Of a stretch of 64,000 nt of DNA, positions 1 through 9,475 are shown piece after piece (the first letter of the stretch is position 1; every line of letters begins with the position of its first letter). The DNA comes from Acidobacteriota bacterium (GTDB taxonomy: Bacteria > Acidobacteriota > Thermoanaerobaculia > Gp7-AA8 > JAHWKK01): NCBI GenBank assembly GCA_019347945.1, contig JAHWKK010000002.1, positions 62,001-126,000 on the forward strand, given 5' to 3'. A program made the position numbers and the translations under genes. The notes under the pieces are model-generated. The model saw only the letters and a program-made list of their open reading frames with translations. It ran no database searches and was not told where the DNA came from.

Positions 1-2
1 TT

Positions 3-218
3 GCCTGGGACGTGGAGTTCCTCATGCTCGCCTGCCGGGAAGGCTATCGGATCGAGGAAGTGCCTGTGCTCTGGTTCAACTCTCCCGAGTCGAGGGTGCG
101 AGTCGTCCGGGACTCCTTCAGAATGCTCGTCGATCTGCTTCGAATGCGGATCCGGATCGGACCGGTCAGCTGCGCCGACCCGGGAACAGCAGGATCCCGA
201 CAACGATCAGAACGCTGA
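3..218 (+). CDS. Family 2 glycosyltransferase, C-terminal end (5' truncated by window edge)
   Basis: Only the last 71 codons lie in the window; the frame is open to the left edge. The remnant starts AWDVEFLMLACREGYRIEEV and continues with VPVLW and SRVRVVRDSFRML. This is the usual C-terminal stretch of DPM1/DPM-like family 2 glycosyltransferases, where the late VPVxW strand and the following amphipathic helix close the GT-A domain. The donor and acceptor cannot be deduced from this part. The 3' end overlaps the end of the convergent YfhO-like gene by about 50 bp. It may be a paralogue of the complete family 2 enzyme at 2580-3371. Confidence 0.7.
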   Translation, partial: AWDVEFLMLACREGYRIEEVPVLWFNSPESRVRVVRDSFRMLVDLLRMRIRIGPVSCADPGTAGSRQRSER

Positions 219-2520
219 CGCAACTGATGATCGCCGAGACCGCGACGACCGGATCGAAGTAGCGAATTCGCACGACGCTGCGACCCTCCGGAACGACGAC
301 ACCGGTGTATGCGACATTCACGGGGAAGTGCTCCACCTCCTCTTCATTGACGGAGATGCGCCAATTGGGATGGAAGGTGATCGAGGAGACGAGCACTGCC
401 GGCGAAGAGGCATTCACTCTCAGATCGGCTCCCGAGAAGATCTCCTCGATGAGCTCGACCGATCCCGATGAACCTGCGACTCCGCCTGAAGAATCGGTAC
501 CGATGATCCATGCCGTTCCCGGCTCGCTACCTTCTTCGACGATCGTATCGACGAGCTCGGCAAGATCATCAACTCGTCTCACGCCGGTTGCGATGCTGTA
601 GCGAGGACGCTCTCCCTCGTCGACCATCCGGATCGGATCGACCTCCCGCTTGCTGGTTCCGACGACGGCGACCGAGCTGCGGTATCGACTCCGGTATCTC
701 GCGTTCGACATCGACATGAAGATCGAGGCCCAGTCCTTTCTTCCGCGGTCTCTGACTTCGAACATCGTGTGGACCAAGTCCACCGAATGCTTCATCGCGG
801 TCTTGTCATAGTCGCGCTCGAGCACGGTCCGGTAAAGATCGTTCGCCGGCGTCATCGGAAACATTCCGTTGCGAACGACCCAGTAGACGGCATCACCCGT
901 CGAAAACCACGAACGGGCGGTCTTCGATCGTCCATACCAGTCGACTTCGTGAAAGATTCGGTAGCCATCACGGCCGGGCGCGAGCTCCGCGGCCAGTGGA
1001 GGTGCCCGGTAGAACTCCGAGGAAATCCGGGGCGAGACGTCGAGGCCCAGCAGTGCCAGCTCTATCCAGAGGATCACGTTCAGAATGACCAGAGCTCGTC
1101 GCCGCGCCACAGTCAACGTCACGAGGATCGCGCCCCAGAGAAGTGCGACCAGGGTCCAGACCTCACGCGACCCCTCCACCATCCGGGTCAGATACCTCGA
1201 CTCTGAAACACCGAAGAGATCACCGAACATCGAGGTGTAGCCCGGATGAAGCGACAGCGCAGCCAGGACCGTCACGCCTGCAGCAATGGCGAGCGCGAGA
1301 GCCGTCGCGACCTTCCTGACCTTCTCATCATTCCCCGAGAGCCGGTCGAGAAGCATCGCGCCGAATACGATCGTGGCGAAGACGAGACCGATCGAGAACT
1401 TCTCCGGATAGCGGAATCCCCTGCCGATTTCCGCCTGCCAGGCCCACCAATACAACGGTGTGAAGCTCCCGAGAGTCAGCAGGTAAAACAAGGCGCTCGT
1501 TCCGAGGTAGCGAAGCCAGCCGGGAAACCGCAGGACGACTCCCACCATCGCCATCAACGCGATGATCATTCCGGGGGCAATCGAAAAGAGGAAGGGGGAA
1601 GCCTGCCGCGGATAGAAGCGTCCGCCGGCCCAGTACAGAACATGGCCGTCGAGGTTGAAACGGCCAAAAGCCGATGGGACGATCATTTCGAGCGGGCGCA
1701 GCGGGTGGAGGCTCCACGATGTGACCAAGTCATAGTCGAAGCCATCGGCTCTGACGGTGTCGGAGACGTGATCGATGGCCGGCCACAGCTGAATCGCCCC
1801 GACGAGAACCGCTCCGATCAGAACGACCGAAAAGCGGGCGACGACGAGCGAGATCAGCTGCGGGGCGAGAAGCCGGCGTCTTCTCCACAAAAACCACGTT
1901 AGCCACAACCCTGCGAGAACCCAGGTCTGGATCAGCGTGACGGGCTCCGCGGCCAAAAGCTGCAGGCCGCCGAAGAGCACGGCGATGCACGCGTGGCGGC
2001 GCGCTCCCGTTCGAACATAAGAAGTGAGATATCGGAGCAGATACGGCAACCACGTCGCACAGAAGAGGATCGGCAGCAGATTGACGAGCGACATCATCAG
2101 CCCGCCCATTCCCCAGGACAGGGCGCCAGCAACGGACGCTCCTCTCCCAAGCCGCAGCGACCGCAGCAGCAGATACATTCCGAACGCAGCGGCCACGAGA
2201 TGAAACGCGATGTGAAATCGAAAACCCAGTTCGAAGTCCGGAAGGAGGATCAGCAGCTGCGGCGGATAGAAAACGGCATACTCGGGATTCGCCGCGAGTG
2301 GCTGCCCGGCCGAATAGAACGGGTTCCACCATGGGAACCCACCGGAGAGAAGAATTTCCCTGATGATCCGCTTAGTCGGGTGGTAGAACCTCGATATATC
2401 CCTGATGAAGAAGCTCCGCCCTCCCGCGACGACGTCGACGATCGCAAGGAGAATCGCGGCTGCCAGAACCGTGAGAGCGCAGCGGTCCCGCCACTGCTCT
2501 CGGGTGCTTTCTCCGTTCAA
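166..2520 (-). CDS. YfhO-like multi-pass membrane protein (GT-C type)
   Basis: About 784 residues with a dozen or more hydrophobic segments in the first two thirds and a soluble C-terminal region ending in one last membrane helix near the stop. An early loop contains the FIRDISRFYHPTKR and FPWWNPFYSAGQPLAANPEY segments, which match the YfhO family of polytopic GT-C-type proteins. YfhO in Firmicutes glycosylates cell-wall polymers; here lipid-linked sugar transfer outside the membrane is inference. The frame stays open further upstream, but it would then run into the divergent glycosyltransferase. I chose the TTG at 2520 because GGAG lies 8 bases upstream; GTG at 2529 is the alternative. Flanking glycosyltransferases support an envelope polysaccharide role. 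Confidence 0.75.
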   Translation of the reverse strand: MNGESTREQWRDRCALTVLAAAILLAIVDVVAGGRSFFIRDISRFYHPTKRIIREILLSGGFPWWNPFYSAGQPLAANPEYAVFYPPQLLILLPDFELGFRFHIAFHLVAAAFGMYLLLRSLRLGRGASVAGALSWGMGGLMMSLVNLLPILFCATWLPYLLRYLTSYVRTGARRHACIAVLFGGLQLLAAEPVTLIQTWVLAGLWLTWFLWRRRRLLAPQLISLVVARFSVVLIGAVLVGAIQLWPAIDHVSDTVRADGFDYDLVTSWSLHPLRPLEMIVPSAFGRFNLDGHVLYWAGGRFYPRQASPFLFSIAPGMIIALMAMVGVVLRFPGWLRYLGTSALFYLLTLGSFTPLYWWAWQAEIGRGFRYPEKFSIGLVFATIVFGAMLLDRLSGNDEKVRKVATALALAIAAGVTVLAALSLHPGYTSMFGDLFGVSESRYLTRMVEGSREVWTLVALLWGAILVTLTVARRRALVILNVILWIELALLGLDVSPRISSEFYRAPPLAAELAPGRDGYRIFHEVDWYGRSKTARSWFSTGDAVYWVVRNGMFPMTPANDLYRTVLERDYDKTAMKHSVDLVHTMFEVRDRGRKDWASIFMSMSNARYRSRYRSSVAVVGTSKREVDPIRMVDEGERPRYSIATGVRRVDDLAELVDTIVEEGSEPGTAWIIGTDSSGGVAGSSGSVELIEEIFSGADLRVNASSPAVLVSSITFHPNWRISVNEEEVEHFPVNVAYTGVVVPEGRSVVRIRYFDPVVAVSAIISCVSVLIVVGILLFPGRRS

Positions 2521-2579
2521 TCCCGCCACTCCACTCTCGAGGCCGGGGCCGCATTCCGCCGTGTTATCGTCTCGGGCGA

Positions 2580-3371
2580 GTGAGCCGGTCCCCCGACAGG
2601 AGAATCGTGGTCGTCCTTCCCGCCTACAACGCGGAGGCGACTTTGCGCGCAACGTGGGACGACATCCCGAAAGAGTGGGTCGACGAAGTCCTTCTCGTCG
2701 ATGATGCGTCGACGGACGGCACCGTTCGGCTCGCCGAAGAGATAGGGATACGAACGGTGGTGCATCCCGAGAATCGCGGTTACGGCGGGAACCAGAAAAC
2801 CTGCTACCGTACGGCGCTGGACGAGCTGAATGCCGACATCGTCGTGATGGTGCACCCGGACCATCAGTACGACCCCACGATCATTCCCCAGCTGGTCAAG
2901 CCACTTCTCGACGATGAATGCGATGCGGTATTCGGCTCCCGGATGCTCGGAGGGCGACCGATCGAGGGCGGAATGCCGAAGTGGAAATACTTCGCGAATC
3001 TCGGCCTGACGGCAATCGAGAACGCGACCTTCTATGTGTTTCTCTCCGAATACCATTCGGGATTTCGCGCGTACTCACGACGCTACCTCGAGTCGGTCCC
3101 GTTCGAAGAATGCTCGGACAATTTCGTCTTCGACACCGAGATCATCGCTCAGGGAGTGGCCGCGGGCATGACCATCCGCGAGGTACCGATTCAGACGAGA
3201 TACTTCGACGAGGCATCGCAGATCGGGTTCGTCCGTTCCGTTCGATATGGCCTCGAGATTCTGAAGACAATGGGCTTCTACAAGTTGCATCGCAAGGGTC
3301 TGTTCAGTCACCGGATCTTCCGGGGACTTGGTTCGGGTCCGAGCGGGCGGCACGTTAAGGCGACTCAGTAG
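2580..3371 (+). CDS. Family 2 glycosyltransferase, dolichyl-phosphate mannosyltransferase-like
   Basis: 263 residues. The N-terminus [14 protein letters not shown] is the nucleotide-binding start of a GT-A fold. [12 protein letters not shown] carries the first acidic pair, [11 protein letters not shown] holds a D-x-D/H-like metal site, and [10 protein letters not shown] follows as in DPM1-type enzymes. No membrane anchor is visible after the catalytic domain, so it resembles the short soluble or peripheral form that loads a sugar onto polyprenyl phosphate. It starts at GTG 2580, back to back with the YfhO-like gene. A lipid-linked sugar made here could feed that membrane protein (inference). 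Its 3' end overlaps glyA by 7 bp in convergent orientation. Confidence 0.85.
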   Translation: MSRSPDRRIVVVLPAYNAEATLRATWDDIPKEWVDEVLLVDDASTDGTVRLAEEIGIRTVVHPENRGYGGNQKTCYRTALDELNADIVVMVHPDHQYDPTIIPQLVKPLLDDECDAVFGSRMLGGRPIEGGMPKWKYFANLGLTAIENATFYVFLSEYHSGFRAYSRRYLESVPFEECSDNFVFDTEIIAQGVAAGMTIREVPIQTRYFDEASQIGFVRSVRYGLEILKTMGFYKLHRKGLFSHRIFRGLGSGPSGRHVKATQ

Positions 3372-4621
3372 AGCGGAAATCCGAGGCAGAGCGACCGGAC
3401 GTCGTCTCGCACCGCTTTTACCGTCGCCTCATCCCCCTCGGCGTCGAGCACTCTGACGATCAGCTTTCCGATCGTTTCCATCTCCTTCTGGCTCATCCCT
3501 CTCGAAGTCACGGCCGGCGTGCCGATGCGAAGCCCGGATGCCACCATCGGCTTGTTGGTGTCGAAAGGTATCGTGTTCTTGTTCACCGTGATTCCGGCGT
3601 CCTCGAGCATCTTCTCACCATCTTTGCCTGTGATTCCTTTCGAGAAGACATCCGTCATGAAAAGATGATTGTCCGTACCGCCGGAGACGATTCGAAATCC
3701 TCCGTTCGCAACTGCGGCGCAGAGAGCCTGAGCGTTGTCGATGATCCGGCGTTGATAGTCGCGAAACTCGCTGGAAAGAGCCTCTTTGAAAGCGACGGCT
3801 TTGGCCGCGATTATGTGCACCAGCGGCCCGCCCTGAACTCCGGGAAACAGCGCACGGTCGATCGCCTTCGCATGCTTCTCGCGGCATAGGATCAACCCTC
3901 CGCGCGGGCCCCTCAGGGTCTTGTGGGTCGTCGTGGTGACGAAATCCGCAAACGGGACAGGTGACGGATGCGCTCCGGCAACGATGAGGCCCGCAATGTG
4001 GGCGACATCGGCCATCATCAGAGCTCCGACCGAATCAGCGATCTCCCGGATGCGCGCGAAATCGATGACTCGCGAGTACGCTGACGCGCCACATATGATC
4101 ATTTTCGGCTTCGATTTCTCTGCGATCCGCTGCATCGCTTCGTAATCGATTCTCTCCGTCTCTCTGTCGACGCCGTACGCAACGACTTCGAAATCACGAC
4201 CGCTGTACGAAAGGGGATGTCCGTGAGTCAGATGTCCCCCGTGCGAGAGATCCATTCCCATGATCACATCGCCCGGCTCGAGCGTCGCGAAGTAGACCGC
4301 CATATTGGCCTGCGAGCCGGAGTGCGGCTGGACGTTCGCATGCTCGGCACCGAACAGCTCCTTCGCCCGATCGAGCGCCAGATTTTCGACGATGTCGGTA
4401 GGTCCGCACCCGCCGTAATATCGCCTGCCCGGGTACCCCTCGGCGTACTTGTTCGTGAAGACGGAACCCATCGCGCGGAGTACGGCCTCCGAAACGTGGT
4501 TCTCGGAGGCGATCAGCTCGAGCGTCTCGTTCTGTCGTCTGGTCTCGAGAAGGATCGCCTCGTGGATCTCCTGGTCGACTGTCTCGAGGTCCTGATGGTG
4601 GAAAGTGGATGTACTCGTCAT
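3365..4621 (-). CDS. glyA: Serine hydroxymethyltransferase
   Basis: 418 residues. This PLP enzyme interconverts serine plus tetrahydrofolate and glycine plus methylene-tetrahydrofolate in the cytoplasm. Family hallmarks are [13 protein letters not shown] near the N-terminus, [11 protein letters not shown], and the lysine motif [14 protein letters not shown], in which the lysine holds PLP. Length is typical. The ATG at 4621 has AGGAG about ten bases upstream; an upstream in-frame start at 4663 lacks such support. It follows folC by 67 bp on the same strand, so a folate synthesis enzyme and the main folate-charging enzyme appear to share an operon. Confidence 0.97.
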   Translation of the reverse strand: MTSTSTFHHQDLETVDQEIHEAILLETRRQNETLELIASENHVSEAVLRAMGSVFTNKYAEGYPGRRYYGGCGPTDIVENLALDRAKELFGAEHANVQPHSGSQANMAVYFATLEPGDVIMGMDLSHGGHLTHGHPLSYSGRDFEVVAYGVDRETERIDYEAMQRIAEKSKPKMIICGASAYSRVIDFARIREIADSVGALMMADVAHIAGLIVAGAHPSPVPFADFVTTTTHKTLRGPRGGLILCREKHAKAIDRALFPGVQGGPLVHIIAAKAVAFKEALSSEFRDYQRRIIDNAQALCAAVANGGFRIVSGGTDNHLFMTDVFSKGITGKDGEKMLEDAGITVNKNTIPFDTNKPMVASGLRIGTPAVTSRGMSQKEMETIGKLIVRVLDAEGDEATVKAVRDDVRSLCLGFPLY

Positions 4622-4688
4622 CGAGCTCGTTCTCCTCCGGTTCGATTCCGCCTGTTGCGCCACAGTCTAACTCCAAGAGGGGGTCGGC

Positions 4689-5963
4689 TCAGCGAGAGCC
4701 CCGTAGCCGATCGCCGAACGCGACGGCATCGCCCGCGAGATAGAGCGATCCTCCGACGACCACATTCTGACATCCGCTTCGCCAGGCCTGGTCGAGAGCG
4801 GCGCTCGCAGGCTCGACTACATCCACCCCGTATCGCTCACTGAGCCACGTCGCGATCTCGCCGGGTTCGGCTGCCCGATCCGAGTCGACGCTGGTCAGAA
4901 TCACCTTCTGCGCGAGCGGCGCCAGCCGCTCGATCATCGCCTTCCAGTCTTTGTCTCGCAGACATCCGAAAAGGAGGCAGACTTCCCCCTGGAGATGGCG
5001 CTCGACGAATCGAGCGAGCGTCTCGGCTCCGGCCGGATTGTGAGCGCCGTCGACCAGAAGCCTGCGTCCATCGACGTCGAAAATCTCGAGCCGTCCCCGC
5101 CATCTCGTGCCCGCAACGCCTCTCTCGATCGCCGCGGCATCGCACTCCAGACCCATTCGATCGAAAAGAAGCTCCGCTGCGCGGACCGCCAGGGCGACGT
5201 TCGGAATCTGATGCTCACCGCGCAGCGGACTCTCGAGATCGTACTCTCGCAGAGGCGTCGTGAACCGGAAATGAACGCCGTCGCAGTCTGAGCTCTTCGC
5301 GCGGATCATGCAGCAGTCCTCGAGAGCTTCAAGGGTGACACCGGCACGATCCGCGAGCTCGTCGAGTACTCTCAGAATCGAAGCGCCGGTATTCGAGGTG
5401 ACCGCCCGTGTGCTCTTCTTGATCACGCCCCCCTTCTCCGCAGCGATCTTCTCGATCGTGTCTCCGAGCCACTCCGCATGATCGAGCCCGATCATCGAGA
5501 TTGCCGCGACATCCGCCTCGACCACGTTGGTGGCATCGAGCCGCCCCCCCATCCCGACTTCGAAGATTCCGATCTCCACGTCGTCTCGATCCGCGAGGAT
5601 CAACGCGATGAGGGTAAGCGCCTCGAAAAAGGTCGGAAGAACGTCGAGCTCTCCGGATGCAGTCCGGATCCGCTCGATCGCGGATCGCAGAGCCGCATGG
5701 TCAACTTCCTCTCCCCTGATGATCCACCGCTCCGACAGCCGCACCAGGTGCGGCGAGGTATAGAGGATCGTCGACCGACCAGCGCTTCGCAGGATCGAGT
5801 CGAGCGTGGCGGCGGTCGAGCCCTTTCCATTGGTCCCGGCGACGATCACCCACCGGCGACCGAGCGAGATCTCCAGTGCGTCGACGAAGATTTGCATTCG
5901 CTCGAGCCCGGGTCGGATCCCCTGTCCGATCAGTTGCTCGAGCCAGTCCGCCGGCTCGTTCAC
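4689..5963 (-). CDS. folC: Bifunctional folylpolyglutamate synthase/dihydrofolate synthase
   Basis: 424 residues of the Mur ligase superfamily. The P-loop VAGTNGKGSTAA is near residue 45; the YTSPHLVRLSERWI stretch, the FEALTLIAL helix, and GIFEVGMGGRLDATN follow in family order. The C-terminal part has DGAHNPAGAETL, the ligase C-domain motif. It adds glutamate to dihydropteroate or folates. The GTG start at 5963 overlaps the stop of the PAP2 gene as GTGA, which implies translational coupling; the frame stays open upstream, but only through other genes. glyA follows 67 bp downstream. Confidence 0.95.
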   Translation of the reverse strand: MNEPADWLEQLIGQGIRPGLERMQIFVDALEISLGRRWVIVAGTNGKGSTAATLDSILRSAGRSTILYTSPHLVRLSERWIIRGEEVDHAALRSAIERIRTASGELDVLPTFFEALTLIALILADRDDVEIGIFEVGMGGRLDATNVVEADVAAISMIGLDHAEWLGDTIEKIAAEKGGVIKKSTRAVTSNTGASILRVLDELADRAGVTLEALEDCCMIRAKSSDCDGVHFRFTTPLREYDLESPLRGEHQIPNVALAVRAAELLFDRMGLECDAAAIERGVAGTRWRGRLEIFDVDGRRLLVDGAHNPAGAETLARFVERHLQGEVCLLFGCLRDKDWKAMIERLAPLAQKVILTSVDSDRAAEPGEIATWLSERYGVDVVEPASAALDQAWRSGCQNVVVGGSLYLAGDAVAFGDRLRGSR

Positions 5964-7009
5964 CACGGTCCGTCTTTGGCCGGTGTAAGCGGAGCCCATC
6001 GGGGCTCGAGCCAGCGGATCACCCGGTACGAGAGCCAGGCCAGGATCAGACCGGCCACCGAATCGATCATGTAGTGCCAGCCTGTAATGATCGACCCGAG
6101 AAACATGAATGCGGTCGCGCCGAACAACCAGTTTCCTCCTCGACGCGACCCCCGCCTGACGAACAGCGCAAGCAGAGCAAAGAACCCGACGTGGAGACTC
6201 GGGAATGCTCCGAGGCCTTCTGCGAACCGGATGCTTCCAAAGGACAGACCTTCGTTGCGCGCGAGAACGTTCAGATGGTTCTCGATGAGGCGCCGCTGAA
6301 GATAGGTCGTGGCGGGCATCCCCGGACGCGCTTCCTCCCAGACGTCGCTGAACCCATACGCCGGGCCCATGGCCGGGACCGCAAAATAGAGCCAGGCACC
6401 GGCACTCCACAAAAGGGTATTCGCCAGAATGAACGAAGTTCGTCGTGCAAAACCCGGCATCGCGAGATACGAAGCGATTCCCAGAATCAGAACGAACAGG
6501 AACAGCATCCCGTATCCGAGGTCGAAGACGCCCAGAAGCACGGGATTGTCGAACAGATTGAGGAAGAAGGTATTGGGGGACATCCCGAAGAAAACGAAAC
6601 TGTCGATCGCCCAGAGAAGCGAATCGACGCCCGATCTCCCCATCAGCCAGGTCCCGGTCTTGAGACCCTGATAGAAGTAGCTCAGCATCCCGAGATTGAT
6701 TGCCAGCAGCGCCGTGACGCCGAGCCAGCGCGGGTTACGAAACGTTCGTTTCCAGTAGAGCCCTGCGCGCTTGCGAAAAAGTGCCACGACGCCATGAAGC
6801 ACGGCACCGTAGAGCACGAAGCTGAAAAAGCCAGCGCTTGCGACAAAGGGTCCGGAGATGAGGAGTTCGATCCCGTGACGCCTCATCAGGACGAAAAGGA
6901 TCACGATCTCGATCGCGCAGAAACCAATCCCTGCCAGGACGGCGATGGCGCAACGATCGGGTCTCTCGACGACCGGATCGCCGTCGGACGCGAACGGTTC
7001 AGGCGCCAC
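5960..7009 (-). CDS. PAP2-superfamily membrane phosphatase / inositolphosphotransferase-like protein
   Basis: 349 residues with about seven hydrophobic helices. The C-terminal third has FPSLHVGFFALLALF and, about 50 residues later, GWHYMIDSVAGLIL. These are the PAP2 active-site motifs with two histidines and an aspartate, in the spacing seen in the PAP2_3 group that includes inositol phosphorylceramide synthase-like proteins. The substrate is probably a lipid phosphate or phospholipid headgroup at the membrane, but which one cannot be read from sequence. GTG start at 7009 lies inside the end of accD (11-bp overlap) and the stop overlaps the folC start by 4 bp, so it is co-translated with both. 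Confidence 0.85.
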   Translation of the reverse strand: MAPEPFASDGDPVVERPDRCAIAVLAGIGFCAIEIVILFVLMRRHGIELLISGPFVASAGFFSFVLYGAVLHGVVALFRKRAGLYWKRTFRNPRWLGVTALLAINLGMLSYFYQGLKTGTWLMGRSGVDSLLWAIDSFVFFGMSPNTFFLNLFDNPVLLGVFDLGYGMLFLFVLILGIASYLAMPGFARRTSFILANTLLWSAGAWLYFAVPAMGPAYGFSDVWEEARPGMPATTYLQRRLIENHLNVLARNEGLSFGSIRFAEGLGAFPSLHVGFFALLALFVRRGSRRGGNWLFGATAFMFLGSIITGWHYMIDSVAGLILAWLSYRVIRWLEPRWAPLTPAKDGPW

Positions 7010-7844
7010 GGCAGAAGCGGAGAAATGTGGCGATGAACGCCTTCATCTGTTGTCGCTCGACGATGGCGTCGAGCATTCCGTGCTCGACGAGGAACTCGGA
7101 TCGCTGGAAGCCCTCGGGCAATTTCTGACGAATCGTCTGCTCGATCACGCGCGGACCGGCGAATCCGATCAGGGCCCGAGGCTCGGCGATGTTGATGTCT
7201 CCGAGCATCGCAAACGACGCGGTGACCCCTCCGGTGGTCGGATCGGTCAGCACTGAAACATAGGGGATACCCTCCTCGGAAAGACGCGCGAGCGCTGCCG
7301 AGATCTTCGCCATCTGCATCAGAGAAAGTATCCCTTCCTGCATTCTGGCTCCGCCGGAGCAAGATACGGCGATGAGAGGAATCTTCTTTTCCAGAGCGCG
7401 CTCGGCGGCGAGCGTGATCTTTTCGCCGACGACCGAGCCCATCGAGCCGCCCATGAATGTGTACTCCATCGCGGCGATGACCGCTGGCATTTTCTCCAGC
7501 CGGCCCTCGGCGCAGAGCACGGCATCGCCGGTCCCGACCCGGTTCTCGTAGACGCGCAAGCGGTCGCGGTAGGGTCTGGTATCCCGGAACTCCAGCGGAT
7601 CCGCCGACCGGATCTCCTGCGCGAACTCCTTCCACGATCCATCGAAAAGGAGCTCGAACCGCTGCGTGGCAGACAGACGGAAATGATGCGAGCATTTCGG
7701 GCAGACGCTCAGGTTCTCGTCGACTTCCCGCCGGTAGACGATCTCCTTGCATCCGTCACATTTGACCCAGAGTCCCTCGGGAATCGTGAGCGGCTTCTCT
7801 TCGAGAGGTTTCTTTGGCTTCTTTTCTTTGCGGAACCAGGCCAT
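6999..7844 (-). CDS. accD: Acetyl-CoA carboxylase carboxyltransferase subunit beta
   Basis: 281 residues, normal for AccD. An N-terminal zinc ribbon is complete, with cysteines 29, 32, 48 and 51. The crotonase-like core contains YTFMGGSMGSVVGEK and SCSGGARMQEG, which form the CoA and oxyanion site. With AccA it transfers the carboxyl group from biotin to acetyl-CoA, the first step of fatty acid synthesis. accA, accB and accC are not in this window. Gap to the upstream GAPDH gene is 3 bp; the downstream PAP2 gene overlaps by 11 bp. In many bacteria accD and folC are direct neighbours, so the PAP2 gene looks like an insertion into an old pair. Confidence 0.97.
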   Translation of the reverse strand: MAWFRKEKKPKKPLEEKPLTIPEGLWVKCDGCKEIVYRREVDENLSVCPKCSHHFRLSATQRFELLFDGSWKEFAQEIRSADPLEFRDTRPYRDRLRVYENRVGTGDAVLCAEGRLEKMPAVIAAMEYTFMGGSMGSVVGEKITLAAERALEKKIPLIAVSCSGGARMQEGILSLMQMAKISAALARLSEEGIPYVSVLTDPTTGGVTASFAMLGDINIAEPRALIGFAGPRVIEQTIRQKLPEGFQRSEFLVEHGMLDAIVERQQMKAFIATFLRFCRGA

Positions 7845-7847
7845 CGC

Positions 7848-8903
7848 TCAGATCTCTCGGAAGATGTACTTCCGTAATTTCATCAGTTTCTCCTCGAACG
7901 TCGTGTCATCGAGGCACCTCAGCGTCGCCGCAACGGAGCTGAGCAGGGAGTTGCCATCCTGGGGTGTGTAACAGAAGCCGACGACTTTTCGCGGATTCGG
8001 AACCGTGAGCGTCGAGATCGGAACGACGGTCTGAGAGAGGATCCGCCCGAAATAGCCGTGGTCACGCCCGAACGAAAAAATCTGGCCGGCCGATCGTTTG
8101 TTTGTAATGGCGACCCGGATGTTGTTCCGAAGCCTCGCCCGCACCTCCTCCATCGTAATGTCGAAACCGAGGTCGAGATCGAACCAGAGAGTGTGCATGT
8201 ACTGAGTATTGATCTTGATTGCCGAAGAAAAGAGATTCAGCTTCACACCCATCGTGCCGAACAGATGGTGGGCATCTCGGGCGTGATGTGTCCCGAACTC
8301 CGGATCATCGTGTTTGCCGACCTGCGGCGCGGCGATGAACGCGGAGATGTCGGAGATGTCGTTCGCTCGTCTCATGCACACGAAGCGCCCGCCGGCGAGG
8401 CTGATCTCCCCATCATGGGTGGCAATCGTTTTGACGAGTGACGCGATGTTGTGGGTATTGCACGAGACGATCTGGATGAATCGATCATCGGAGGTCAGAG
8501 CTTCGTCGTTGATGCCCCTGGCGTAAGGTTTTCCGAATCCGAACTCCGAACCCTGAGCCAGAAAACCCCTCGGTTGGCTGAAGTGATCGTAGAATTTCGC
8601 CTTGTTCTGATTTCCTGCGGGGGTGCAATCGACAATGACGGTGGCCTGTTCGATTGCCTCTTCCGTGGTCAGCGATACGCGATGCCCGAGTCTTTCGAAA
8701 TCGGGGCGCGAATCTTCGTCGACGACGAGCTTGGCACCTCTGCCGAGCACGTGCTCGACCATCGCATGGTCATCCGCCTTGGGAGTCCTTTTGTGGAAGG
8801 TGACCTCATCGATCCCCCAGTCGGCTGCGTAATCGGTAAAAAGGCCGATCAGCGGCTCCCCGATCGTGCCCGTTCCGACCACATGAACGATATTGCGTGA
8901 CAT
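7848..8903 (-). CDS. Archaeal-type (type II) glyceraldehyde-3-phosphate dehydrogenase
   Basis: 351 residues. The N-terminus has a Rossmann motif VVGTGTIG. The region VIVDCTPAGN, then IVSCNTHNI with the putative nucleophile Cys148, then the HHARD stretch with His206-His207, match archaeal class II GAPDH in order and spacing. The ordinary bacterial GAPDH signature ASCTTNC is absent. It should oxidise glyceraldehyde 3-phosphate, or run in reverse during gluconeogenesis, with NAD(P). The ATG at 8903 has GGAGGA about 11 bases upstream. It directly precedes accD. Whether a normal bacterial gap gene also exists elsewhere is unknown. A different substrate is possible because archaeal NTT/NTG after the cysteine reads NTH here. 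Confidence 0.8.
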   Translation of the reverse strand: MSRNIVHVVGTGTIGEPLIGLFTDYAADWGIDEVTFHKRTPKADDHAMVEHVLGRGAKLVVDEDSRPDFERLGHRVSLTTEEAIEQATVIVDCTPAGNQNKAKFYDHFSQPRGFLAQGSEFGFGKPYARGINDEALTSDDRFIQIVSCNTHNIASLVKTIATHDGEISLAGGRFVCMRRANDISDISAFIAAPQVGKHDDPEFGTHHARDAHHLFGTMGVKLNLFSSAIKINTQYMHTLWFDLDLGFDITMEEVRARLRNNIRVAITNKRSAGQIFSFGRDHGYFGRILSQTVVPISTLTVPNPRKVVGFCYTPQDGNSLLSSVAATLRCLDDTTFEEKLMKLRKYIFREI

Positions 8904-8974
8904 TACAATGCGTTTCCTCCGAAGTGAGCTGCGATCGCACGTGCGCGCGCGATGAGGCAGCAAAAGATTCTACA

Positions 8975-9451
8975 TCAGGCCTTTCCGGCTTCCTTGATGG
9001 CTGCACGGGTCTCGCGTTCCGCTTCGCGCTGCTTGACGACTTCTCTCTTGTCGTGCAGCTTGCGACCTCTCACCACTGCAATCTCGGCCTTGACTCTACC
9101 GGCGATGAAATACAGCTCGAGAGGTACGATCGTCAGCCCCTTCTGCGTGACGATTCCGTGCAGCTTCTCGAGCTGCCGTCGATGCAGAAGCAGCTTCCTG
9201 GTCCGCGTCGGCTCGTGGTTCTCGCGATTGCCGTGATCATAGGGTGAGATGTGCGTACCGAACAGAAAGGCTTCGCCGTCCTTGAAGATCACGTAGCTGT
9301 CTTTGAGGTTGGCCCGCCCGTCACGAAGCGACTTCACCTCGGTCCCCGTCAGAACGAGGCCCGCCTCGAGCTTCTCGACGACTTCATAGTCGTGACGGGC
9401 CTTCCGGTTCGTTGCAATGACCTTACGGTCTTCGTTGGACGAAGGTGACAT
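8975..9451 (-). CDS. smpB: SsrA-binding protein SmpB
   Basis: 158 residues. SmpB binds tmRNA and carries it to stalled ribosomes. Family motifs are NRKARHDYEVVEKLEAGLVL, GTEVKSLR, and the HERTRKLLLH-like segment present here as EPTRTRKLLLHRRQ. The basic tail KLHDKREVVKQREAERE is the part that mimics the codon-anticodon duplex in the ribosome. Length is typical. tmRNA itself is not visible near the gene. It lies between the HD-GYP gene (24 bp upstream) and the GAPDH gene (71 bp downstream). Confidence 0.97.
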   Translation of the reverse strand: MSPSSNEDRKVIATNRKARHDYEVVEKLEAGLVLTGTEVKSLRDGRANLKDSYVIFKDGEAFLFGTHISPYDHGNRENHEPTRTRKLLLHRRQLEKLHGIVTQKGLTIVPLELYFIAGRVKAEIAVVRGRKLHDKREVVKQREAERETRAAIKEAGKA

Positions 9452-9475
9452 GAATACTCTTTCGGATGATGGGAT

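Noticed and set aside
1-471. Plus-strand 156-codon frame at the window start
   Set aside because: It reads out of frame through the glycosyltransferase end and antisense to the YfhO-like gene; Ser/Arg/Asp-rich with no domain.
8904-8974. tmRNA gene near smpB
   Set aside because: The 71-bp spacer and other gaps near smpB lack the tRNA-like ends and tag frame of tmRNA.
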